A stretch of 64,000 nt of DNA from contig JADYXZ010000019.1 of assembly GCA_020853885.1 (NCBI GenBank), forward strand, positions 558,001 through 622,000, given 5' to 3'. This DNA comes from Bradyrhizobiaceae bacterium (lineage in GTDB: Bacteria; Pseudomonadota; Alphaproteobacteria; Rhizobiales; Xanthobacteraceae). Of this stretch, positions 47,010 through 56,206 are shown piece after piece; the stretch's first letter is position 1; the number at the start of each line of letters is the position of its first letter. The position numbers and the translations under genes were made by a program. The notes beneath the pieces were generated by a model. It saw only the letters and a program-made list of their open reading frames with translations. It did not search any database and was not told where the DNA came from.

Positions 47010-48611
47010 ATGTTGCATTTCACGCGATGGCAGATTGCCGCGACGCTCCTCGTGTCGATCCTGTTCTGTGCCCTGCTGATTCCGAACATCCTGCCGCCGC
47101 ACGTCCTGCAATCGCTGCCGAGCTTCATGCAGCGGACCATGACGCTCGGGCTCGATCTGCAGGGCGGCTCCTACATCCTGCTCGAAGTCGACACGAACGC
47201 GATCCGCACCGAGCGCGCGAACAACCTGCGCGACGATGTGCGGCGCGTCCTGCGTGATGCCCGCATCGGCTACTCCAACCTGACCATACAAAACGCCGCC
47301 GTTCAGGTGCGCCTGCGCGAGGCCAAGGATATGCCGGAGGCGCTGCGCAAGCTGCGCGAGATCGCGGCTCCCGTCGGCGGCCTGTTCGGTGCGCAGGGCG
47401 GCGCCGACGTGGAAGTTGCCGAGGCGGGCGATAACGTCATCCGCCTGACGCTGACCGAACCCGGCCTGAACGATCGCGTGCGGCAGGCAGTGACGCAATC
47501 GATCGAGATCGTGCGCCGCCGCGTCGACGAGCTCGGCACCGTCGAGCCGCTGATCCAGCGTCAGGGCGCCGACCGCGTGCTGGTGCAGGTGCCCGGCCTG
47601 CAGGACCCCGGCCGCCTCAAGGAACTGCTCGGCAAGACCGCGCAATTGACCTTCCGCATGGTCGATATGTCCATGTCGGCGCAGCAGGCGATCGAGACCC
47701 GCCCGCCGCCCGAATCCGAAGTGCTCATGTCGAGCGACCAGCCGCCGGTGCCGTATTTGATCGAGCGGCGCGTCGTCGTCTCCGGCGAGGACCTTGTTGA
47801 CGCCCAGCCCGGCTTCGACCAGCGCACCAATGAGCCGATCGTCACCTTCCGCTTCAACAACAACGGCGCGCGGCGCTTCGGCCAGGCGACGCAGCAGAAT
47901 GTCGGACGGCCGTTCGCGATCGTCCTCGACAACGAGGTGATCTCCGCGCCCGTCATCCGCGAGCCGATCCTCGGCGGCTCGGGCCAGATCAGCGGCAACT
48001 TCACCGTGCAGCAGGCAAACGACCTCGCGATCCTGCTACGCGCGGGCGCGCTGCCGGCACCGCTCAATATCGTCGAGGAGCGTACGGTCGGCGCCGGACT
48101 CGGGCAGGACTCGATCGAGGCTGGCAAGCTCGCGGCCTATGTCGGGACGGCGCTCGTCGTCGTCTTCATGTTCGCGACCTATGGCTTTTTCGGCCTCATC
48201 GCCAATATCGCCGTGTTCGTGAACGTGGGCATGATCTTCGGAACGCTTTCGCTGCTGCAGGCCACGCTCACGCTGCCCGGTATCGCCGGCATCGTGCTCA
48301 CGGTCGGCATGGCCGTCGACAGCAACGTCGTGATCTTCGAGCGTATCCGCGAAGAATTCCGCAACGGCCGCTCGGCGCTCGCCTCGGTCGACTCCGGCTT
48401 CAAGGAAGCGCTGCGGACGATCGTCGACGCCAACATCACGTCGCTGATCGCCGGCCTGATCCTGTTCTACATCGGCACCGGCCCGGTGCGCGGCTTCGCG
48501 CTCACGCTGTCGATCGGCATTATCACCACGATGTTCACCGCCTACACGCTGACGCGCCTGATGGTCGCCGCCTGGATCTGGTGGGCGCGGCCGACCCACA
48601 TCCCGATCTGA
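47010..48611 (+). CDS. secD: Protein translocase subunit SecD
   Basis: A 533-residue RND-type membrane protein. Helix 1 is near residues 8-28, then GLDLQGGSYILLEVDTNAI, a large periplasmic domain (residues about 60-370) and a five-helix C-terminal bundle containing GTALVVVFMFATYGFFGLIA and GMAVDSNVVIFERIREEFRN. It uses the proton gradient to pull preproteins from SecYEG. secF follows after eight bases. Confidence 0.96.
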   Translation: MLHFTRWQIAATLLVSILFCALLIPNILPPHVLQSLPSFMQRTMTLGLDLQGGSYILLEVDTNAIRTERANNLRDDVRRVLRDARIGYSNLTIQNAAVQVRLREAKDMPEALRKLREIAAPVGGLFGAQGGADVEVAEAGDNVIRLTLTEPGLNDRVRQAVTQSIEIVRRRVDELGTVEPLIQRQGADRVLVQVPGLQDPGRLKELLGKTAQLTFRMVDMSMSAQQAIETRPPPESEVLMSSDQPPVPYLIERRVVVSGEDLVDAQPGFDQRTNEPIVTFRFNNNGARRFGQATQQNVGRPFAIVLDNEVISAPVIREPILGGSGQISGNFTVQQANDLAILLRAGALPAPLNIVEERTVGAGLGQDSIEAGKLAAYVGTALVVVFMFATYGFFGLIANIAVFVNVGMIFGTLSLLQATLTLPGIAGIVLTVGMAVDSNVVIFERIREEFRNGRSALASVDSGFKEALRTIVDANITSLIAGLILFYIGTGPVRGFALTLSIGIITTMFTAYTLTRLMVAAWIWWARPTHIPI

Positions 48612-48619
48612 CCGGATAG

Positions 48620-49573
48620 GTGACGATCTTGCGCCTGCTACGCCTTGTCCCCGACGACACCAAGTTTCCGTTCGTGCGCTGGCGGCGCTTCTTCTTCCCG
48701 CTGTCCGCCATCCTGACAGTGATCTCGCTCGGCGCTTTCATGCTGGGCGGCCTCAATCTCGGCATCGACTTCCGTGGCGGCACGCTGATCGAGGTGCAAT
48801 CGCGAGCCCCGGAAGCCGATCTCGCGGCCATGCGCACGACGCTGGGCGGACTGGAGCTCGGCGACGTCCAGCTGCAGCAGTTCGGCGGCCCGCGCGACGT
48901 GCTGATCCGCTTCGAGCAGCAGCCGGGCGGCGACGCGGCGCAACTCGCCGTCGTCGAAAAAGTCAGGCAGGCATTGGGCGATAGCTTCGAGTTTCGCCGC
49001 GTCGAGGTGGTGGGACCCACCGTGTCGGGCGAGCTCCTGCACGCGGGCGTCGTCGGCGTGGCGCTGTCGCTCGCCTGCATCTGGGTCTATCTGTGGTTTC
49101 GGTTCGAGTGGCAATTCGCGGTCGGCGCCATGATCGCCACGTTGCACGACCTCACCGTCATCATCGGCTTCTATGCCATAACGCAGGTCGATTTCGACCT
49201 GTCCGCGGTCGCGGTCGTGCTCACGATCGCCGGCTACTCCCTGAACGACACCGTCGTCGTGTTCGACCGCATCCGCGAGCTGTTGCGCAAGTACAAGAAA
49301 ATGCCGTTTGGCGAGCTGCTCGACCTCGCCATCAATACGACGCTGCCGCGCACGGTGATTACCGGCGCGACGGCGATCCTGGCGCTGCTCGGCTTGACGT
49401 TCTTCGGCGGCGAGGTGCTGAGCGCCTTCACGCAGGCCATGCTGGTCGGCGTCATCATCGGCATCTATTCCACGACCTTCATCGCCGCGCCGATCCTGAT
49501 CTATCTCGGCGTCCGCACCCAGACCGTGGGCGAGGCGCCGGCGCAGGCCAAGGTCGAAGCCGGGGCCTCGTGA
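48620..49573 (+). CDS. secF: Protein translocase subunit SecF
   Basis: 317 residues and six helices. It shows GLNLGIDFRGGTLIEVQSRA, GYSLNDTVVVFDRIRELLRK, NTTLPRTVITGATAILALLG and the C-terminal helix pair. It begins with GTG (MTILRLLRLVPDDTKFPF). It pairs with SecD. The Mth938-like gene overlaps its stop by four bases. Confidence 0.95.
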   Translation: MTILRLLRLVPDDTKFPFVRWRRFFFPLSAILTVISLGAFMLGGLNLGIDFRGGTLIEVQSRAPEADLAAMRTTLGGLELGDVQLQQFGGPRDVLIRFEQQPGGDAAQLAVVEKVRQALGDSFEFRRVEVVGPTVSGELLHAGVVGVALSLACIWVYLWFRFEWQFAVGAMIATLHDLTVIIGFYAITQVDFDLSAVAVVLTIAGYSLNDTVVVFDRIRELLRKYKKMPFGELLDLAINTTLPRTVITGATAILALLGLTFFGGEVLSAFTQAMLVGVIIGIYSTTFIAAPILIYLGVRTQTVGEAPAQAKVEAGAS

Positions 49574-49953
49574 GCGGCCGGCCGCCGGAGCCGCATTATC
49601 CGGGCCGCGCGGCAATCGAAGGATACGGCAGCGGCGGCTTCCGCTTTGCCGGCATGTCGCATCGCGGATCGATCCAGATCCTGCCGAGCGGCATCTGGGC
49701 ATGGCTGCCACGTACCGCCGCGGAAATCGACGAAACGAGCCTCTCCCGCGTCTTTGAGCAGCGCGACGATATCGACCTCTTCGTGCTGGGTATCGGCGCG
49801 GACTTCAGTCCGCTTCCGGAGCCCTTGCGCTGGCGCCTGCGCGACGCGGGATTGCGAACCGAGGTCCTTCCCACGCCGGCCGCCGCGAGCACCTATAACG
49901 TCCTGTTCGCGGAAGGACGGCGCGTGGCGGCGGCGCTGATCGCGGTCGATTGA
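49570..49953 (+). CDS. Mth938-like domain protein (DUF498)
   Basis: 127 residues starting with GTG in a GTGA overlap with secF. The Mth938 fold is shown by IEGYGSGGFRFAGMSHRGSI, LFVLGIGADFSPLPEPLRWR and TYNVLFAEGRRVAAALIAVD. Eukaryotic relatives (NDUFAF3) assist complex I assembly, and the next gene resembles another complex I assembly factor. A role in the inner membrane beside SecDF is likely, but the biochemistry is unknown. Confidence 0.85.
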   Translation: MSGRPPEPHYPGRAAIEGYGSGGFRFAGMSHRGSIQILPSGIWAWLPRTAAEIDETSLSRVFEQRDDIDLFVLGIGADFSPLPEPLRWRLRDAGLRTEVLPTPAAASTYNVLFAEGRRVAAALIAVD

Positions 49954-49972
49954 CTGAGATAGTATCCGCCGC

Positions 49973-50815
49973 ATGCAGGATGCGTATGCGCATTGTCAGG
50001 CGCTGGTGCGGGAGGTGGATCGCGACCGCTACCTGGCGAGCCTGTTCGTGCCGGAGACCGATCGCCGGCATCTCTTCGCGCTGTATGCGTTCAACGCCGA
50101 AATCGCTTCCGTTCGCGAACGGGTGCGCGAGCCGATGGCGGGCGAAATCCGGCTGCAATGGTGGCGCGATGCGCTGGCGGGCAGGGCTGCCGGCGAGGCA
50201 GGCGGCAGTCCCGTTGCGGCCGCCCTGCTGGACACGATCGAACAGCGCCGCCTCCCGCGCGCCGACCTCGAGCGGCTGATCGAGGCACGGGCGTTCGACC
50301 TCTACAACGACCCCATGCCGAACCGCGCGGCCTTCGAAGGCTATCTCCGCGCGACCTCGTCGCTCCTGTTTGCGCTGGCCGGCCGCCTCGCGGGCGGAAC
50401 GGGCGAGGCGCTGAATACGGCAGCCGAGCACGCCGGCTTCGCCTATGGGATCACCGGGCTCCTGCGCGCGTTTCCGCTGCATGCCTCCCGCGGCCAGATC
50501 TTCCTGCCGCATGATCTGCTCGACCAGTTCAACGTAAGGGCAGACGACGTGCTTACCGGACAGGGCAGCCCGGCGCTTGCGGAAGCACTGCGCGCGTTGC
50601 GAGGCGAAGCTCGCTCGCATCTCCAAGCGGCGCGCGAGCGGCTGAGCTCGATGCAACCGGGCATCCAGGCTGCGTTCCTGCCGCTGGCTCTCGTCGACGC
50701 CTATTTGGCGCGCATGGAAGCGACCAATTATGACCCGTTCCATACGCCAATCGAAGTCCCGCAGTGGCGGAGGCAATGGACGCTCTGGCGTGCCGCGCGG
50801 AGGCTGCGCGGGTAG
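49973..50815 (+). CDS. Squalene/phytoene synthase-family protein, NDUFAF6-like
   Basis: 280 residues of the trans-isoprenyl-diphosphate synthase fold. HLFALYAFNAEIASVRERVR stands where true synthases have an Asp-rich metal site (here NAEIA instead of DxxxD), while IRLQWWRDALAG, LLFALAGRLAG and QIFLPHDLLDQF follow the NDUFAF6 pattern. It is therefore probably a non-catalytic complex I assembly factor rather than a carotenoid or hopanoid enzyme. It follows the Mth938-like (NDUFAF3-like) gene and ends directly against the convergent kinase-like gene. Confidence 0.8.
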   Translation: MQDAYAHCQALVREVDRDRYLASLFVPETDRRHLFALYAFNAEIASVRERVREPMAGEIRLQWWRDALAGRAAGEAGGSPVAAALLDTIEQRRLPRADLERLIEARAFDLYNDPMPNRAAFEGYLRATSSLLFALAGRLAGGTGEALNTAAEHAGFAYGITGLLRAFPLHASRGQIFLPHDLLDQFNVRADDVLTGQGSPALAEALRALRGEARSHLQAARERLSSMQPGIQAAFLPLALVDAYLARMEATNYDPFHTPIEVPQWRRQWTLWRAARRLRG

Positions 50816-51892
50816 TCAGGACTGGCGAAGCCGCCGGTCCGTGCGGTTAAGCCGCGCCGCAATGATGTCGTCTGCCGCGACTTTGGCGGACGGATCGAGC
50901 GACAGACGGTCGATCAGGTCCACCTGGTTCTGCGCAATCAGGCGCAGCACGTCGTCGCGCAGGTCGCCTTCGGGTCGGCGCGGCAGTTGCCGAGCGATCT
51001 GGATCAGCGTGGGTTCCGGCAGGGCTTCCGGCGCGGATGCGAGATGCTTGCGCACCTCGGCTTCCGTGAGCGGCCGCGCCACCTCGACGAACGCATAGAG
51101 CCGGGCGCCACGCGGCGTCGGGTAGGCGACGACCACCGCGCCGGTGACCCCCGAGAGCTGCCTGATCCGCGCGGCGATCTTCGGGCCGTCGAGCGTCGCG
51201 TCGGCACCGCTTCCCTCGCGGTCCATGTAACCGAGAATCTGCCGCGTGATGAAGATGTATACCTGCTTTCCCGTTGCCATCCAGATGCGCGCCGGCAGGC
51301 TCTTCGTCGCGAGAATACGGCGCTCGATCGGGGTGAGTGCATCCGGGCAGTACTTGCGCTTGTGCTTCAGCAGATGCCGCAGGTCCTCGTGCGCGGCGAT
51401 CCGGAAGAACCTTCCCCGCTTCTTCGTCGTATGCGCGAGCTGGAAATCGGTCATCTGCGGCAGGCCGTGGTTGTCGCGCAACCAGTTCTGCTCTTTCGCC
51501 AGATCATTATGCACGACGCCCGCGCGGTGCATGGCGAACATCATGCGCTTCGCCGCACGGAAATAGCGGGTGTCGCCCTCGGGCTTCGCGATATGCATGG
51601 GCAGCCCGTCGATCCAGGCGCGGACCAGAAAGCCGTCGCCGCTCGCGATCAATCGCGGGCCGGCAATGCCGTTGAGCCGCGCAAGCGCTTCCGTCTCCCG
51701 CTGCGCGAAATGGTAGGCGATCGGCCGCACCCACCAGGGGACGTTGTCGAACCGGCGCAGCACGCCTTCGATCTCGTCCCCGTCGATGCGCCAGAAGCCG
51801 CGCTCGACCGTGCTGAAATGATCGGACTTGAGGACCGCCGCCCGCCGCCACTGCGAGCGGTCGGGCCGGGGCGGCGCGGGCGCGAAGTTCAT
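50816..51892 (-). CDS. Protein-kinase-like fold fused to an AMP-binding-enzyme C-terminal-like domain
   Basis: 358 residues. The N-terminal half (to about residue 190) is kinase-like: the catalytic loop is [14 protein letters not shown], the DFG-like motif is QMTDFQLAH, and the hinge region is [12 protein letters not shown]. The C-terminal half resembles the small domain of acyl-CoA synthetases ([20 protein letters not shown], then [19 protein letters not shown] and [14 protein letters not shown]). The function is unknown. The start at 51892 overlaps the trmFO stop (ATGA), so the two genes are cotranscribed. Confidence 0.78.
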   Translation of the reverse strand: MNFAPAPPRPDRSQWRRAAVLKSDHFSTVERGFWRIDGDEIEGVLRRFDNVPWWVRPIAYHFAQRETEALARLNGIAGPRLIASGDGFLVRAWIDGLPMHIAKPEGDTRYFRAAKRMMFAMHRAGVVHNDLAKEQNWLRDNHGLPQMTDFQLAHTTKKRGRFFRIAAHEDLRHLLKHKRKYCPDALTPIERRILATKSLPARIWMATGKQVYIFITRQILGYMDREGSGADATLDGPKIAARIRQLSGVTGAVVVAYPTPRGARLYAFVEVARPLTEAEVRKHLASAPEALPEPTLIQIARQLPRRPEGDLRDDVLRLIAQNQVDLIDRLSLDPSAKVAADDIIAARLNRTDRRLRQS

Positions 51893-53271
51893 GCGGCTGC
51901 GTCCGAAGTCGAATGGCTGCCGAGCCAGCGCTCGAGGTCGGCCTTGGCGCGCGCGGTCAGCGCGCGCTTCTTGTCGCGCACCCTGTCCGGGCCGCGGAAG
52001 CGCTCGGCGAGTGGCGGAAACAGACCGAAGTTGACGTTCATCGGCTGATAAGAGCGGGCGCCGCCTTCTTCGCCCGGCAAGTGTCCGCTGGTGATGTGCG
52101 CAAGCAGCGCGCCCAGCGCGGTCGTCTCCGGCGGCAGCGTGAACGGCTCCCCGCGCCGTTCGGCGGCGGCGAAGCGTCCCGCGAGCAGACCGATGCCTGC
52201 GCTTTCGACGTAACCTTCGCATCCCGTGATCTGGCCGGCGAAGCGCAGGCGTGGCTCCGATCTCAGGCGCAGGTGGGAATCCAGCAATCGTGGACTGTCG
52301 ATGTACGTGTTGCGATGCAGGCCGCCGAGGCGTGCGAACTCGGCTTTCTCAAGCCCGGGGATCATCCGGAAAATGCGCGCCTGCTCCCCGTAGCGGAGCT
52401 TGGTCTGGAAGCCCACCATGTTGAACAGCGTGCCGTGCTTGTTGTCCTGCCGGAGCTGCACGACGGCATAAGGCTTGTGCTCGGGCCGATGCGGATTGGA
52501 AAGGCCGATCGGCTTCATCGGGCCGAAGCGAAGCGTGTCGCGCCCGCGTTCCGCCATCACCTCGATCGGCAGGCAGCCGTCGAAATAAGGGGTGTCCTCC
52601 CACTCGTGAAACTCGACCTTCTCGGCAGCGAGCAACGCATCGACGAACGCCTCGTATTGCGCGCGGTCGAGCGGACAATTGATGTAGTCCGCTCCCGATC
52701 CGCCCGGTCCGCTCTTGTCGTAGCGCGACTGGAACCATGCGACCGACATGTCGATGGAATCGCGATGCACGATCGGCGCGATCGCGTCAAAGAACGCCAG
52801 CGCGTCGGAGCCGCTTCGCTCCCGGATATATTCGGCGAGCGCCGCAGAGGTGAGGGGGCCTGTCGCGAGAATGACGCTGTCCCAACCGGCAGGCGGGACG
52901 CTCACTTCTTCCCGCTGGATTTCGATCAGCGGATGCCACCCGACCGCTTCGGTCACCGCAGCCGAGAACCCCTCCCGGTCGACGGCGAGCGCACCCCCGG
53001 CCGGCACCTGGTTCGCATCGGCGGCCCGCATGATCAGCGATCCGAGGCGCCGCATCTCGTGGTGGAGCAGGCCGACGGCGTTCGTGTCGCTGTCGTCGGC
53101 ACGGAAGCTGTTGGAACAGACGAGCTCGGCCAGCGCGTCCGTCCGATGCGCCGCGGTCCCGCGCACCGGCCGCATCTCGTGCAGGACGACCGGAACGCCA
53201 GCCTCGGCCGCCTGCCAGGCAGCCTCCGAACCGGCGAGCCCGCCGCCGACAATGTGTACTGGGGCCTTCAT
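51889..53271 (-). CDS. trmFO: FADH2/folate-dependent tRNA uracil-54 methyltransferase TrmFO
   Basis: A 460-residue flavoprotein making m5U54 in tRNA with methylenetetrahydrofolate as carbon donor. The FAD motif is [57 protein letters not shown] and [15 protein letters not shown] are family signatures, and the catalytic Cys positions are in SNSFR-adjacent VCS and ITGCEG. Length is normal. The kinase-like gene overlaps its stop. Confidence 0.95.
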   Translation of the reverse strand: MKAPVHIVGGGLAGSEAAWQAAEAGVPVVLHEMRPVRGTAAHRTDALAELVCSNSFRADDSDTNAVGLLHHEMRRLGSLIMRAADANQVPAGGALAVDREGFSAAVTEAVGWHPLIEIQREEVSVPPAGWDSVILATGPLTSAALAEYIRERSGSDALAFFDAIAPIVHRDSIDMSVAWFQSRYDKSGPGGSGADYINCPLDRAQYEAFVDALLAAEKVEFHEWEDTPYFDGCLPIEVMAERGRDTLRFGPMKPIGLSNPHRPEHKPYAVVQLRQDNKHGTLFNMVGFQTKLRYGEQARIFRMIPGLEKAEFARLGGLHRNTYIDSPRLLDSHLRLRSEPRLRFAGQITGCEGYVESAGIGLLAGRFAAAERRGEPFTLPPETTALGALLAHITSGHLPGEEGGARSYQPMNVNFGLFPPLAERFRGPDRVRDKKRALTARAKADLERWLGSHSTSDAAA

Positions 53272-53342
53272 TGGCGCGTTGTGTCGCCCGGTCGGCCAGA
53301 GCCGTCAAGGCGGCCGGCCGGACAGCCCACGAGACCGGCCGG

Positions 53343-53903
53343 TCAGGCCGCGGTGCGTTGGGCGTGCCTGCCTTCCGCGATCTCTTCCATCAGCTTCGCG
53401 GAGAAGGCTTCCAGATCGCCCGGATAGCGGGAGGTGACGAGCCCCTGGTCGGTGACGACCTCCTTATCCTCCCACTTCGCCCCTGCGTTGATGAGGTCGG
53501 TCTTGAGCGAGCGCCAGGACGTAACTTTCCGGCCCTTGGCGATCGACGTGTCGATCAGGAGCCACGGGGCATGACAGATCGCGCCGACGACTTTCTTCGC
53601 GTCAAAAAACGCCCGGATCAGCTTCAGCGCCTTTTCGTTGCGGCGCAGCGTGTCCGGGTTCATCTGCCCTCCGGGCAACACGATCGCATCGTAATCGTCC
53701 GCTTTGACCTCGTCGATCGTCCGGTCGACGGGCACCGACCTTCCCCAGTCCTTCTTCTCCCAGCCGCGGATTTCTCCCTTCTCGGGCGCAACGATATGAA
53801 CCTCCGCGCCGTGCTCCTTCAGGCGGTCGCGCGGCACTTCCAGTTCCGACTGCTCGAAGCCGTGGGTGGCGAGGATGAGGACTTTCTTGCCCGTCAGATG
53901 CAT
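53343..53903 (-). CDS. DJ-1/PfpI-family protein
   Basis: A 186-residue class I glutamine-amidotransferase-like protein. The nucleophile elbow Cys is in VVGAICHAPWLLID, with ILATHGFEQSELEVPRDRL, YDAIVLPGGQMNPDTLRR and the C-terminal LVTSRYPGDLEAF. This is the PfpI/YhbO stress-protein type (protease or deglycase activity is debated). Start 53903 (MHLTGKKVLIL) is chosen because GGAG lies six bases upstream; ATGs at 53915 and 53939 are alternatives. Confidence 0.88.
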   Translation of the reverse strand: MHLTGKKVLILATHGFEQSELEVPRDRLKEHGAEVHIVAPEKGEIRGWEKKDWGRSVPVDRTIDEVKADDYDAIVLPGGQMNPDTLRRNEKALKLIRAFFDAKKVVGAICHAPWLLIDTSIAKGRKVTSWRSLKTDLINAGAKWEDKEVVTDQGLVTSRYPGDLEAFSAKLMEEIAEGRHAQRTAA

Positions 53904-53993
53904 GAGGCGCTCCATGCTGCAGATCAGCGCCCCTCGCATCTAACGGCTGATTAGTGCCGAGGTTCCTCCCGCTTTCGGGTCGCGCGCCGCGCC

Positions 53994-54107
53994 TCAACGA
54001 AGTGGCGGCGGCGGCATGATCGACATGAACACGCCGATCGACACGGCAACGATTGCGACGGCAATCACAAGGGTGGAAACGGTCGGATACTTGGCGATCA
54101 GGTTCAA
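53994..54107 (-). CDS. 37-residue single-pass membrane protein with TTG start
   Basis: A perfect AGGAGG is followed six bases later by TTG, then NLIAKYPTVSTLVIAVAIVA, VSIGVFMSIM and PPPPLR. Residues about 9-30 form a strong membrane helix, with a short basic N-terminus and a proline-rich tail. The gene stands alone downstream of a roughly 220-base region without other genes. It resembles small membrane stress proteins in shape, but I do not recognise a family. Confidence 0.55.
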   Translation of the reverse strand: MNLIAKYPTVSTLVIAVAIVAVSIGVFMSIMPPPPLR

Positions 54108-54335
54108 GGCGTTCCTCCTGCACGAGTCTCGCGCGGCCCAAAAACGGACTTCTGCGCGCGTGCAGGCTAGGAACGGCGTTTGAATCGGAATTTGATTCAG
54201 CGCAAAGCTGCGACCGAATGCGCGGGGATGAAGCAAACGGAGACGAGCAAGCGCGCCGGGAGGGGCGAGGGCGGGCCATGCCTGACTGATGCGGCCCATG
54301 AGGCCGCTCCCGGCGCGGCGTCCGTGGGTAAACCG

Positions 54336-54398
54336 CTACGCCTTGGCCCGAACGATTGCCGCGGCGATCATCGCGGTCGCCTGGTCCGGTGGTGTCAT
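54336..54398 (-). CDS. Possible 20-residue micro-protein
   Basis: AGGAGG stands five bases before ATG, and the frame encodes MTPPDQATAMIAAAIVRAKA before TAG. The ribosome site is as good as any in the window and the peptide forms a helix. It could be a translated micro-gene or a leader peptide. Nothing else in 54108-54335 is coding; the downstream 37-residue gene on the same strand might share its transcript. Confidence 0.4.
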   Translation of the reverse strand: MTPPDQATAMIAAAIVRAKA

Positions 54399-54556
54399 GC
54401 GCACCTCCTGGCGAAGTTTCGCCGGCCACTCCCTAGGGGAGAGGACAATTCGTAGTTTGGAGTGAAGAACAAGCTTGTCAAGCCGGAACACGATGCGACG
54501 TCGCCGAGCTCGGGCCATTCGGCTAAGTTCCAACACACAAGACTGGGAGGAGCCCG

Positions 54557-55054
54557 ATGAATTCCGTATCCCCGGCGGCGATGCTGCCGGCCGAGATGAA
54601 AGAGTTGCACTGGCAGCCGCTGTTCGCGTTCCAGATCGACGTGGCGCCGCCAAGCATCATCGGCATGACGCCGGGATACGACCGCCGCATCGGCGAAATC
54701 ACCGGCGGCAGCTTCGAAGGTGCGCGGCTGCGCGGAAAATTCCGCAGCGGCGGCAGCGACTGGCAATCGCTGCGGTCGGACGGAGCGATCACCATCAATG
54801 TGCGGGCCGTCATGGAGGCCGACGACGGCGCGCTTATCGCCATGCGCTATCGCGGAGTGCGCCACGGCCCCAAGGCGGTGATCGACCGGTTGGCAAAGGG
54901 CGAGATCGTGAATCCAAATGAATACTATTTCCGCGTCACACCGTGGTTCGAGACGGCTTCCGAGAAATACGATTGGCTCAACCGCGTGATTGCAGTTGCG
55001 ATCGGCCATCGGCTGCCGAGCGGGCCGATCTACAACGTGTTCGAGATTGTGTAG
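54557..55054 (+). CDS. DUF3237 family protein
   Basis: A 165-residue beta-barrel-type DUF3237 protein: PLFAFQIDVAPPSIIGMTPG, RIGEITGGSFEGARLRGKF, GDWQ-like SDWQSLRSDGAITINV, and the C-terminal YDWLNRVIAVAIGHRLPSGP. The family is common in soil bacteria, its function is unknown, and it often neighbours catabolic enzymes. GGAGGAG lies eight bases before the start. A haloacid-dehalogenase gene follows 11 bases later. Confidence 0.85.
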   Translation: MNSVSPAAMLPAEMKELHWQPLFAFQIDVAPPSIIGMTPGYDRRIGEITGGSFEGARLRGKFRSGGSDWQSLRSDGAITINVRAVMEADDGALIAMRYRGVRHGPKAVIDRLAKGEIVNPNEYYFRVTPWFETASEKYDWLNRVIAVAIGHRLPSGPIYNVFEIV

Positions 55055-55065
55055 GCGGATAGCGC

Positions 55066-55773
55066 ATGCCCCGGCAGATCAAGGCGCTTTTCTTCGACGT
55101 CTTCGGCACGCTCGTCGACTGGCGCACGAGCGTCGCGCGCGAGACGGAAATCCTCCTGAAGCCGCTCGGCCACGAGCTCGACTGGCTCGCCTTCGCCGAC
55201 GCCTGGCGCGGGGAATATCAGACCGGCATGGAAGAAGTGCGCTCGGGCCGCATCCCCTTCTCGAAGCTCGACGTCATCCACCGCTGCAATCTCGACCGCA
55301 TCCGCCCGCGCTTCGGGCTCGACAGGCTCGACGAAACGACGCTTGTAAAGCTCAACCTCGCCTGGCACCGGCTCGATGCATGGCCGGACGTTGCGGGCGG
55401 ACTCACCGCCATGAAGGAGCGCTTCTGGCTCGCGCCCGTATCAAACGGCAACGTCTCGCTCATGGTCAACCTGGCGCGCAGGAACGGCTTTCCGTGGGAC
55501 GCGATCCTCGGCGCGGAGATCGCGGGCGACTACAAGCCGAAGCCGCGCGTCTATCTTGCCTCCTGCGACGCGTTCAATCTGCTGCCCGCCGACTGCATGA
55601 TGGTGGCGGCACACAGCAACGACCTGAAAGCCGCGGCGGAATGCGGTCTGCAGACCGCCCATGTCGCTCGTCCGAATGAAAAGGGTCCGGGAAAAGGCGA
55701 AACCGCGCCGTCGATGCGGGTCGACTATGCGGCGAGCGACCTGCAAGACCTCGCTCGGCAACTGAACGGGTGA
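55066..55773 (+). CDS. Haloacid dehalogenase, type II
   Basis: A 235-residue HAD-superfamily hydrolase. The nucleophile Asp is in IKALFFDVFGTLVDWRTSVA, the Ser/Asn motif is LAPVSNGNVSLMV, the Lys is in DYKPKPRVYLASCDAF and the acidic motif is MMVAAHSNDLKAAAECGL. Type II members remove halide from L-2-haloacids, but many act on phosphates. It lies in a short operon between the DUF3237 and YjbQ genes, with a GTGA overlap to the latter. Confidence 0.87.
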   Translation: MPRQIKALFFDVFGTLVDWRTSVARETEILLKPLGHELDWLAFADAWRGEYQTGMEEVRSGRIPFSKLDVIHRCNLDRIRPRFGLDRLDETTLVKLNLAWHRLDAWPDVAGGLTAMKERFWLAPVSNGNVSLMVNLARRNGFPWDAILGAEIAGDYKPKPRVYLASCDAFNLLPADCMMVAAHSNDLKAAAECGLQTAHVARPNEKGPGKGETAPSMRVDYAASDLQDLARQLNG

Positions 55774-56201
55774 GCCGCACCGCCATGCGTCAGGCCCAGC
55801 ACACACTGACGATCGCGACGCGCGGCAAGGGGCTCGTCGAGTTCACCGCCGAAGTGCGCCAATGGGTACGCACGCAGGGAATTGCGGACGGATTGTTGAC
55901 GATTTTCTGCCGCCACACTTCGGCATCGCTGCTCATCCAGGAGAACGCCGACCCCGACGTGCAGACGGACATCGCCAATTACTTCGAGGATATTGCGCCG
56001 GAAACACGCGATTACGTCCACGATACCGAAGGCCCCGACGACATGCCGGCGCACATCCGCGCGGCGCTGACCGGCGTGCAGCTCTCGATCCCGGTTTCCG
56101 GCGGAAAACCCGTGCTCAGCACCTGGCAGGGAATCTATCTCTTCGAGCACCGCCGCGCGCCGCATCATCGCGAGGTCGTGCTGCATCTGATCGGCGAATA
56201 G
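55770..56201 (+). CDS. yjbQ: YjbQ/UPF0047 family protein
   Basis: 143 residues of the secondary thiamine-phosphate-synthase family. The signature is LTIFCRHTSASLLIQENADP with the C-terminal LSTWQGIYLFEHRRAPHHRE, which supply His and Glu ligands of the active site. The start is either GTG 55770, overlapping the dehalogenase stop, or ATG 55785 (MRQAQHTLTI). It converges with the acetyltransferase gene five bases later. Confidence 0.9.
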   Translation: MSRTAMRQAQHTLTIATRGKGLVEFTAEVRQWVRTQGIADGLLTIFCRHTSASLLIQENADPDVQTDIANYFEDIAPETRDYVHDTEGPDDMPAHIRAALTGVQLSIPVSGGKPVLSTWQGIYLFEHRRAPHHREVVLHLIGE

Positions 56202-56206
56202 CGCGC

